The translations under genes and the position numbers were made by a program. Shown here in pieces: positions 49,949-61,957 of a DNA stretch of 64,000 nucleotides (within the stretch, counting starts at the first letter, position 1; each line of letters starts with the position of its first letter). The notes below the pieces were generated by a model. The model saw only the letters and a list, made by a program, of their open reading frames with translations, did not search any database and was not told where the DNA came from. Source of the stretch: Trichuris trichiura (Eukaryota > Nematoda > Enoplea > Trichinellida > Trichuridae); contig JBAJFE010000005.1 in the NCBI GenBank assembly GCA_037903355.1, positions 1,984,001 through 2,048,000 on the forward strand. Reading direction: 5' to 3'.

Positions 49949-52450
49949 TCACGACAACGATTCGTACATCTTCGATATTTGCTTGCTGAAATGATTTCTT
50001 AAAACGGGACGCTTTGACTTCAACGTAGGTGTCAGCAGATTGTTTTCCACCGTGAATGGTTCCGAAGAAATATATATGTCCTTCACCTGCAATGGGGTAT
50101 ACATGTCGAACATGTTACGCGCCACCTTTTGCTGCTACCGTATACCTGTTCAAACGAGCACAATCCCGATTTTTTACCAAGTTCGTGCATGTCATTTAAT
50201 ATTAACTTCTTCACCGCCTAAAAATTATCATAAACAAACAAACAAACCGATCATTTCGCGTAAGCTTACTTCGCTTGAGTTCAAATCGGCAGGTATATTT
50301 TGCATATTCAATTCTTCGGTCAGATGTTTGGACAGAAATTCCATGTTGGGAACAACGACAGCAACAAGACAAGACTTAAGGCTGTCGCCATGGACAAATA
50401 TTTGAGAAATAAATTTGCTATGCAAGTATACGTTCTCCAACTTTTCCGGAGCTATGTATTCGCCTTGAGCCAATTTGAAAATATGCTTTTTTCGATCGAT
50501 CAATCGAAGAGTGCCACGATCGGTCCAACAACCAATATCACCCGTATGAAGCCATCCGTCCGAATCTATTACTTCGGCCGTCTTTTCCGGCTCTTTGTAG
50601 TAACCTTTGAATACGTTCGGTCCCTTTAGGCAAATTTCTCCGCAATCATCTTCGGCAAAGTAGTTCATTTCAGGCACGTCAACAAGCTTTATCAAATTGG
50701 CCGGACAGGGAGGTCCAACTTGACCAGCCACGTCATCACCTTCGAGGGTTAGCGATGCCGCCGCGACGCATTCCGTCTGTCCGTACCCTTCGCAGACAAC
50801 GCAGGCAAAGCAGACGCGGAAAAAGTTGAGCACTTCGGCCGATACGGGAGCGCTGCCCGATACGATCAAGCCTAAATTGTCGCCAAATTCGGCCCTCACA
50901 TTTTTGAATACCAGCAGATCCCAAATTGAATTCTTACGCAAAATAGCCCTGCAACGAACGACGAAAAGGAAACCGTCGGTACAAGCGGCGGGGTTGGGTT
51001 ACTTTTTCACGTCTTCGCCTTTGCGGCGCATCGCCAAGTCGAAGATGAATTTTTTCAAAACATTACCGCTCACTTTCAGCTGAACTTGATCGTAGACGCG
51101 ATTCATAAGTCGCGGAACAACTGGGAAAAGCGTCGGCTTCAATGCCTTCATATCGTCGGCAAGCTTACGTACATCGCCGCTGTAGTAGCCAATTTTTGAA
51201 CCCTTCATCATCAAGCATATCTACAAGCGCGAACAGTACTAAAATTTACGCCTTTTCTTTGTATACCTCCATTAGGCGCTCGAACATATGAGCTAATGGG
51301 AGATAGGAAATCATTATGTCATCTTTTGTAATGGGATGAGCGCAAAAGGCGGACTCGACCGTACCGTCGGCCACAATATTGCCGTGAGTAAGCATTACGC
51401 CTTTTGGACGATCCGTAGTACCGCTTGTGTAGCAAACGGTGCATAGGTCATCCGGCTCTGGAGGCTAAAAAAGACAACATCTCCTTTTAAGGACAAAAAG
51501 GAATGCCGTCGATAAAGGTCGTACCGTCGGCGGCGGCGCGTCTGTGATAGTACAACCTTGCCGGACGCATTGGTCGAATTGTAGCACCTTGACGCCTATT
51601 GAGGCGCCGTGATCAATCACCGCTTGGTCGATTGGGTCCATGATTATGACGAAGCGTAGATTTTCCGTACTACCCAAATGTCGAAAAAGGTTCGTCGCCT
51701 TTTTAGGCGTATCGCAAATGATCAATTGGATTTCGGCTGAAAAGTACAATGGCGATCCACATTGGATAGATATGAACAGCGTCAAACTTTGATGAATGAT
51801 GTAGCAGACGGCCTCGTTGCCCAGCGTATCGTACAGCGGAACATTAACCATCGAGTAAACATAGGTCGCTTGCTCCGATATGACCCACTGAAAGAAGAGT
51901 GGAAAGTTTCTCAAACGAGTCCGCCTATATCGAAAGTACACATTACTTCCGGACGATTGCGGGAATAAATCCCAATAAAGGTATCTTGGCCAGGGGATAT
52001 ACCAAGATGGAGGAAATACTTGGCCAAACCTTCCGAACTTTCTATTACTTCACTGTAGGATAACCAAGCGTAGGGACGCGTTCCTTCCGGCGTCAACTTG
52101 CGATAGCCCAAACAAGGACCATTGTTGGTCACCTTTAAGCCTCGACGAATTGCGTCGTACACCGTTCGTACGTCGGGATAAAGAAACAACTTTAATTCAC
52201 CGTCATCGCAAAGCCATGAAATGCGACTACGTTCCTTCTCCTAAAGCATTCAACGGTGGCTGCAGGCGAAAGTAAGTGTATAGCTGCTTACGGAATGCAG
52301 TATACTTTGTTCGTCCAAATCGGATACGTAAGTTGTGATCTTTTTACCACCATTGCCGCCAAGACCAAAATAGAACGCGGCGGCACCAACGGTCATTGCC
52401 ACCACGGCAGTCAAGACGGGAAAAGAGCTGGCGACAAGATCCGCAAGGCT
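49949..52450 (-). CDS. ACSL-like: Long-chain-fatty-acid CoA ligase (ACSL1/5/6 type)
   Basis: Activates long-chain fatty acids to acyl-CoA using ATP at ER or mitochondrial outer membranes. The most upstream part seen (about 52450-52300) is a hydrophobic anchor, [20 protein letters not shown]. Then follow [80 protein letters not shown], and the AMP-binding signature [20 protein letters not shown]. Next come [70 protein letters not shown] and [20 protein letters not shown]. The C-terminus [20 protein letters not shown] ends at TGA 49949-49951. All catalytic motifs are intact. The start codon was not fixed and may lie upstream of 52450. Confidence 0.92.
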
Positions 52451-52902
52451 AACGGAACGAAAAGTTAAACTTGAACATAAGAAGCTTATTCGGATCGACG
52501 GTAGCGTTAATAATCGAATCGAAAACTTAGAAATTCTATTAGTCGAACGGTTGGAAAAAATAAGAAAAAGAAAGTTAAAGGATAGACGAGTCGGACGCTT
52601 AAGACGATTGAAAAAAAAGAGTACAATTGAAACAATACCTGTCAAGCATTGTCGATAGTCGGAAAGGTTGAAGGAATGTCCAAGGAAGCGCGAGCAGTAA
52701 CAACCAAGCCGACCGACCAATGAAAGCCCTGCGAATAATGGTGGCAGACACCCGTGGCTACGATGCCGGCTACTTATCAGTCAATACAGATTGATCAACG
52801 GAGGTCAGCTGTGTTTGCACTCCGAGGTCGACCAATAACAATTGTTCGCTGCAGCCCATAGTTAAGCAAATTCAGGTTGGTGTACGACCAATATTGTTCA
52901 GT

Positions 52903-53440
52903 TTAAACTTTGCAAGAGCCTATTTTTACCGCCGCCAACCAAACTTCCATCGATCGGCGCATTGCGTCTTCGTTTCGGCCGTAACAACCTGCATACAGGT
53001 ATACTGTAGACGATTTTAAAACACGACGGGAACTCATACAAAAGCCGTCCCATTCGACGAGGGAACAGCTAGTTTTTCCTAGCGGTGGCGACGAGTGTTG
53101 AAAACTTCGCGTTAACGCTTGATCTACCTTGCAGCGCATCAACGAAGACAAGCGTTCCAGTCAGCCGAAGTGACTTGCCTCCGAAGACAAACGAAGTAGA
53201 CGACAAAAGCGTTCTCTAAAAATCGATTGCGTTCAATTTTCGCTTTCTGGAAAATTTGGAAAATTCACCTTTCACTTCAGCTTCCCGCGTAGTCAACGGA
53301 CCACCGTCAAGTCGAACGAGACAGCCGGCAGTTTTCAGTGAACTGATAAACAAGGTAGGCGACGTCAATGAAACGTCTCGAGCGCGTTTCCAAGCAAGCA
53401 GCAATCGATTTGCTTCCTCCTGTAGGCAGTTGATTGACAA
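52903..53440 (-). CDS. Small protein, possibly OB-fold, downstream of ORC5
   Basis: Three exons can be joined: 53440 to about 53270, one from about 53217, and one following a 48-nt intron (GTAGATC...CCGCTAG) near 53116-53069. The product starts MSINCLQEEANRLLLAWKRA, has a short-strand-rich section FVFGGKSLRLTGTLVFVDAL and EWDGFCMSSRRV, and ends VWLAAVKIGSCKV at TAA 52903-52905; about 140 residues. The strand pattern recalls small OB-fold subunits such as TEN1 or RMI2, but no diagnostic motif is visible, so the function is unassigned. Its start lies only 99 bp from the ORC5 stop on the same strand, as in a nematode operon. Confidence 0.5.
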
Positions 53441-53539
53441 CTAGAGGTGTTTAAACGCCCGTCAATGGACGTTTGAATTACGACTTGCAAAAATGCGTTT
53501 CAAGCGCGGAAAATTGTTTAATCCTCCAATCTAGCCGTG

Positions 53540-55250
53540 CTAGTACAATTTCAAGTTGACAAAGTCGTACAAATAATTAGGCAAATCGAAGTCGACGGAT
53601 CTAAAACAAACAAAAACTCTACGATGAATCACGCCGACAAAAAAAAGAAGCGCGCCGAGTCAACGTACCTGGCAATTTCGCTAACCGTCTCGTACGTCGC
53701 TAAGCACCGAAGACGAATTGAGTCCAAGTTGCATTCGTTTGACGTCTGCGACACGTAACCAAGAGTGCGCAATGTACCTACTAATCCAAAAATTTCTACC
53801 GTAATCTCTAAAGGTTTTCCAACGATGATTAAAAAGATGGCCAACATTCGTTCCAACGGAAACGCCGATGGCCCGGCTACGTGAGCCGACTTTCGATCGT
53901 CCCAACGAAGTTCCCGACGGCTAATTTTCTTTTTTTCTCCTTGCTTTCAAAGAGAGACGGTAACTGATTAGCTCAATAAATGATGAACAGAGAAACCTTA
54001 AGGAAAAAACGGCGGTCACTTTTCGGTGGGTTATAGGATGCAATGTAGGCGGCAATGAGCAGAAACTTGGCAAGAAGGGGCAATTCCCATTCTACGACCG
54101 TATCGGGAACCTGTAGCGATCCCGCGCTTTTGAGTAGTTGGGGCTGCAGGGCGCGCCATACGCGCGTAGATAAGGCACCCTCTTTCGTCTCCGACAAAGC
54201 GGAAACGTCTCCAAGCTCTTCAAGGAACGGTTGCAAATTCTTTTCAAGCTTTAAGCAAATTCTTTAGGAATACTTCCTCCGGACAGCGCTGCTCACCAAG
54301 TAGGAAATATTGGCGGGATCTCGACAAGATTTGTACAACACATCTACGGTCAGTTGCACGTACAAGTGATAAATTTTCTCGTCCACGTCAGGTGGTTTAG
54401 GGACGCTCAGCTTTGACACTAATTCCGCTACAAGATATCGAATGCTCAAAGGAATACGTGATGAGCAAGATATGATATAAACCTTTTGAAAAAGTAGGAA
54501 CGAGAATTTGCACCACTTGGCTACCTACACCTGAACTTGAACACATTTTAGACCATGGCAAGTAGCTTACGGTAACAACGGCGATTTTGCCGAACGTCTG
54601 AAGTTTTTACTAAATGTCTAATCAGTACAGCAAAGGCTAACTTACGAGCTCATGTAGTTTAAGTAGAAGCTTAAGTATCCCGCTTGACCTTGTACGAAGA
54701 AGCTCGACGTGCTGAACAATTAGTACGATTTTATTCGGGATTTTCCTGCCAGTGCCGCCAAGTAGAGCGTTTAGGCTTTGTACGAAAGTGTCGCTACTGT
54801 CCGCCCACTGTACATCTGTATTCTTAGCAAACTGGTCATCTTAACAAATCTGACAGTAAGATAAAAGAGATAATAGCTACTTACAGAGGACGGAAAGGCA
54901 GGAGTGAAAAAACGACCTTTGATTAGTAACCAAATGGCTATCCAACGAGACGTAAGGTATCTGTTCAAGCAGTAACTTATAAGCAATATAATCGTAAGAG
55001 CATCAGCTCACCGATTTTGCGTCGAAAAAACTCTTTAGAAAAACGAACGATTCGAAAGGATGAAGACCGAATAAATGCAAAAAAGGAAGAGTTGTATGCT
55101 GAAACATTTTTTAATTTGCATCAACTCGATCGGCGCCAAATTTTGCTGTAATTGTTCAATTTGTTTACGCGCTCTTACCTCGTCGGCAATCGACTGGAGC
55201 GAGTCGAACAGCGCCCGGCGTTCGGGAAAACGGGAATGCAAAATTTCCAT
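53540..55250 (-). CDS. ORC5: Origin recognition complex subunit 5, ATP site degenerate
   Basis: AAA+ subunit of ORC, which loads the MCM helicase at replication origins. ATG 55248-55250 opens MEILHSRFPERRALFDSLQS. The next exon (about 55098-55012) aligns without gaps to the human P-loop region, but the GxxxxGKT is replaced by GLHPFESF. IPYVSLDSHL follows. The Walker B region reads KIVLIVQHVELLR (human TVYIVLDKAEYLR), with Gln for the Asp. Then come FGKIAVVTVSYLPWSKM, DEKIYHLYVQLTVDVLYKSC, WELPLLAKFLLIAAYIASYN followed by PPKSDRRFFL, GPSAFPLERMLAIF and the end DFDLPNYLYDFVNLKLY at TAG 53540-53542. Conserved winged-helix residues and full domain order indicate a real, expressed ORC5 rather than a pseudogene. 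Start choice assumes no missed upstream exon. Confidence 0.88.
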
Positions 55251-55709
55251 TAGGACGCGCTTTTAAAACTGACAAAATATCAACGAACTTCGGTTGCGCA
55301 TTTTCAAGCAGCTCGCCGCGAAACGGATTGCTCCAACTTGGGGCTACGATCCAAGAATGCAAGTACAATCGTAATACTGGCTTCCAAAAAACTTAAAGTT
55401 GAACAAAATACTGAACCATCTACGCGCGCTTAGAAGTATGCTTGCTATTTAAGAGATGCATCGGAAATAAGGGGCGGGAAAAAGCCATTTCGCCCAATTT
55501 CAACGACGCAGCAGCGCTTAAGCTCATTGCGAGCATCGGATCTCTACAACTGCAATAAATAATTTTTTTTGCTGAACTTAATGCACATTTGCCAACCAAT
55601 GCTAAATCAGTTATGGTTTGAACGAAAGTTAAACTGAAGCGTACCTACTGATCATTTTGCTTTTGTATAATTTCGAAAAAGTATCGTAACGAAAGAAGAA
55701 TTTGCTCAG

Positions 55710-56880
55710 TTCAAGCCTGGAGTCATCCCCAGGCTAAGCTTAGGCTTAGGTTTAACCTTATTCTCGTGCATCCGCCAAGGCTTAATGTACAAATTTTGCT
55801 TAGGAATAGGCTTAGGCTTATGCTAAAGTTTAGCGTTGGGGTTATGCTTAGGGTTAACCTCAGGCTTAGGCTTAGGCTTAGGCTCACGCTTTCTTGGAAA
55901 TAGTAGTACTCTTACGATAAGGTTCAGGTTTATGCTTAGAAGCGTTGGGGTTATGCTTAGGGTTAACCTCAGGCTTAGGCTTAGGCTTAGGCTTATACTG
56001 TTTTGGAAACAGGCTTATCCGTAGAATAAGGTTCTGACGTACGCTTAGGCTTAGGCTTAGCCTTAACCTTATTCTTGTGCTTTCGCCAAGGCTCAGCGTA
56101 AAAATTATGCTTAGGAATAGGCTAAGCCTTAGGCTTAGGGTTAGGTTTATGCTTAGGGTTAGCCTCATGCTTAAGTTTAGGTTTATGGTTATGCTGTTTT
56201 GGAAATAGGCTTATCCTTAAGATAAGGTTCAGCTCTATGCTTAGGCTTAGGCTTAGCCTTAACCTTATTCTTGTGCTTTCGCCAGGGCTTAGTGTAAAAA
56301 TTATGCTTAGGAATAGGCTAAGCCTTAGGCTTAGGGTTAGGTTTATGCTTAGGGTTAGCCTCATGCTTAAGTTTAGGTTTATGGTTATGCTCTTTTGGAA
56401 ATAGGCTTATCCTTAAGATAAGGTTCAGCTCTATGCTTAGGCTTAGGCTTAGTGCAAAAATTATGCTCAGGAATAGGCTAGGCCTTAGGTTTAGGCTTAG
56501 GCTTAACCTTAGTCTTGTGCCTCCGCCCAGGTTTTGACTAAGAATTATGCTTAGGAACAGGCTAAGCCTTAGGCTTAAGCTTAGGCTTAGCGTTGGGGTT
56601 ATGCTTCAGCTTAGGCTTGCTCTTATACTGTCTTGAAAATAGGCTTACCCTCAGGATAAGGTTCAGGTCTATGCTTAGGCTTAGTCAAAAGATTATGTTT
56701 TGGAATAAGGTAAGCCTTAGGCTTAGGTTTATGCTTATGCTGTTTTGGAAACTGGCTTATCTTTAGGATAAGGTTCAGATCTATGCTTAGGATTATGCTG
56801 GGTTTTGCATTTAAAGTAAAATTCTTTGGGTCACGAGTTTAGGGTAAGGCATAATATTAGCCTTACGCTTTACCCTAAGA
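55710..56880. repeat. Satellite made of degenerate TTAGGC telomere-like units
   Basis: More than 1 kb composed largely of TTAGGC and one-step variants (TTAGGG, TTATGC, TTAGCC), all in one orientation on the plus strand, interleaved with words such as TTTTGGAAATAGGC and TTGTGCTTTCGCCA. The clearest higher-order period is 196 bp: TTGTGCTTTCGCCA recurs at 56075 and 56271, and two open frames on the minus strand start 196 bp apart with near-identical translations. Weaker TTAGG-like words continue to about 57070. TTAGGC is the telomere repeat of many nematodes. The frames at 55884-56364 are repeat translations, not genes. Confidence 0.93.
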
Positions 56881-57553
56881 TTTTTATCATACAGTACATT
56901 TACAGTAGGAACCGTTTTTAAAGACCCATTTTGTTCTCCCTATTGACACGTAACCTTAACAGGTTCTACCAAAGGTAAATTCTACCATAAAAGCTTGCAA
57001 ACTGTTCACTAAATTCAAACCTTAGGATTAAAGCTGACCTTAAGTTTGGACTTAGGCTTAAGCTTGGGGTAATATTTTGAATTTTGGTGAGCATTAAGAA
57101 GTCAAATTTTTTGTACTCAGAGAATTCGCTTCGGCTAACATTAGACAGTCAATAGTTTAAATGCCAAACAGTTTACTGACTAAATTTGAATCTTTCATAA
57201 TGTTCTTCTTGTCATCTACGTAAAAGTATAAGCTTAGTGAACCACCTATTTTTTCAAACTGACTCTGTGAGGTAAATCAGTTTGAAAAGTTGACGAGCGC
57301 ATAATTCGCTTGTAAATCGGAACAGCGAAGGACATTAATGAAAGAACAGAAAACAGCTCGGACAAAATGAGGTCGGACGAACAGACTGAGACTTTAAGAG
57401 AGGCTTATAAAAAATGGCACTATAATGAAAGCTATCCATTCTCTCCTACATTAAATTTACAAATTTACATATCTCTGCTGCAGAAGATCTTAATACTGAA
57501 AAGGAATGAGAATAAACCATTGTTGAGAGTAGGTAAAATCTGATCTCATTGAC
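56881..57553. other. Gene-free flank between the satellite and KDM5
   Basis: AT-rich sequence with residual TTAGG-like words to about 57070. No open frame of note and no recognisable KDM5 C-terminal exon (PLU-1 region or second PHD finger) on the minus strand. Confidence 0.5.
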
Positions 57554-60084
<2,531 letters not shown>

Positions 60085-60467
60085 GGCCGAAACAAAACTA
60101 AGACGTCAAGCGACAAAGCCTACTGCACGCGCAGGACTGGTAGTAACAATTATGCGAACCTGCTACTCCACAAGGTGTACTGTACACAAAACTTCCCAAC
60201 ATTCTCGTTGCTACAGCCTAATGTGGGCAATAAAGGCTAATAGTTGCGCAATCATATTTTTATACTTTAAATTATGTTTCTGAAAATTTTTTACAACGGC
60301 CAAACTGCTGAGAAAATATATTCCCCTTGTCACAACGCTTTACGGAAAAACTGCGTTACTTATTTTAAAAAGACAAAAATTTAGCTTGTAATTAAGTTAC
60401 ATAAAGCTGAAGTTTGGAGTTTTTTTTCTTCAGTTCATTGGAACCAACAAGCCTTGACGAAGTGTTA

Positions 60468-60710
60468 CCTGCTGATCATTTATTAACTTTTCTAATCTTG
60501 TTTTCGAAATTTCGACCGTCTGCGGCTGGTGTGACGTCATGTCTGGCTCGTTTTCTTTTCCGCATGGTGACATCGTTCGAAAAATTCGCTCCGAAGGGTA
60601 TGTGAGGGCATGTTGGGACGTTGGGCTCACGTGTGGTCTTTTAAGGAATGACGTCCAAGTGGGTACGAAGGTGGAGAAGCTTCCTCATCCTCTTGAAGTA
60701 GCAATTTCGG
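60468..60710 (-). CDS. Possible exon with KEN motif, unassigned
   Basis: A minus-strand frame open for about 80 codons ends at a strong donor (CAGCAG/GTAACA). It reads FLKRPHVSPTSQHALTYPSE, then TMSPCGKENEP and TVEISKTRLEKLINDQQ. The KEN tripeptide and Ser/Pro-rich context recall cell-cycle proteins degraded by APC/C, but no partner exon was found before KDM5. The opposite strand is also open (60539-60727), so either or neither may be coding. Confidence 0.3.
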
Positions 60711-60769
60711 AAGTACGGAATAGCTAACGACCTCAGGGAGTAACAGCAGTCTGTTTGTAGAGAAATCGC

Positions 60770-61049
60770 ATGGCAGTCAGCGAGGAGCTGAGGGCGCTGA
60801 GGGGAATAACGGATAAGGCGTTGGCGCTGAAATTGTGTACCGAAATCCAGGCATGCAAACGCGTAGAGGCATTATCCAGGTTTCACCGTTCTAATCGAAT
60901 GGTGCAGACGCTACTGGGTACGGACGAAATGATAGGTTTCGAAGACTACTTGAAACGTAAGATTTTTGCGCACGCCGGTTTTTTCCCCGTTTTCTTTTTC
61001 AGACCCCGACGTTGACGAAACCATTGAGCATTATTTCATGCGTACATGA
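60770..61049 (+). CDS. Small two-exon gene, unassigned
   Basis: ATG 60770 opens MAVSEELRALRGITDKALAL. Exon 1 ends at 60956 (donor GTAAGA) and exon 2 runs 61003-61049 after a 46-nt intron ending TTTTTCAG. The join keeps the frame as GFEDYLK/HPDVDETIEHYFMRT and ends at TGA 61047-61049, giving 77 residues. The product is charged, helical in character and lacks signal peptide or membrane segments. Coding status is supported by the clean splice sites and phase; I do not recognise the family. An upstream exon at 60539-60727 is possible. Confidence 0.5.
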
Positions 61050-61957
61050 TTCCGATTAATGATTTTTAGATGGAAGCCTTATTCTGCTGCAGTATCCGCT
61101 TTGTGTCTAGGCCTCTTACATAACGGTAAAACGTCTTTAAGCTCGCTTCTCTGTTTGGTCAGGTTTGTTTTTTTGGCTAAGAACCTTGACTACATGGTAG
61201 CCGTCAGAGGTGTGGCTGTTGTTTTGCTAAATTACCGTAAATTTTAAATTTCTTAAGTATTCACAGGTTTGTCATACTGTAGCTGTAAAATGTTTCTGCC
61301 TTGCTTTCTCTGGCAGTCGTGTAGCTCCCGTGAAAGCAAATACAGTAACTCATTAATATCCCAGGCGGGAAGTTCGCAATTTTTTAAAAGATTTTGGCCC
61401 ATTAATATCAAACGCAATGGTCTTTTGCTTTGTTGAACTTAGGAAGCTGCTGTTTGCTTCTCCTATAGCTTTTTACGCAGTAAAGTAGACGACAAGTCCT
61501 TCCCTAATTCAACTGATAGAAGGAGTCAATAAGATTTCATCACACGAAACAGTTTAATATTTTTTTGAATTTTCCGATTTGCTTTAGCGCCTTCAAGCTA
61601 AGGCAGTCGCTCCGCTATTTTATATTGCCGAGACGTGTCGCTTAACTTTACGTTTGTAGCTGTACTTCTTGTGCAAACGCTTTGCGTACACAGCCTTGAA
61701 CTCTCGTTGCGCTCGCCGGATATATTTTAAAAAGAAACTCGTAGTTCCGCTTTAGGTCACAAGCGATTAAGAGTGCTGCTACCAAACGGAAAAAAGTCTA
61801 TTTATATTAGGACGTTAAAACAAACATAACCTAAAGTACATATATCGCAGGTAGGAAATAACATGATAAATGTAACTTGAATTTTCGCGTAATACTGTGG
61901 AGCGAACGGCAATTGGTAGCCATCACATTCGCGAAGTGGGCTGGCTCGTCGCTGTTT
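61050..61957. other. Intergenic, no gene recognised
   Basis: Mostly T-rich sequence between a plus-strand small gene and the tail of the MTA gene. The open frame at 61059-61247 has no recognisable content. TACTGTA/TACAGTA words occur near 61277 and 61340. Confidence 0.45.

Noticed and set aside
55884..56364. Minus-strand ORFs of 94 and 80 codons with repeated Leu/Arg/Ser/Lys/Pro patterns
   Set aside because: They are translations of the TTAGGC-type satellite, offset by its 196-bp period, not proteins.
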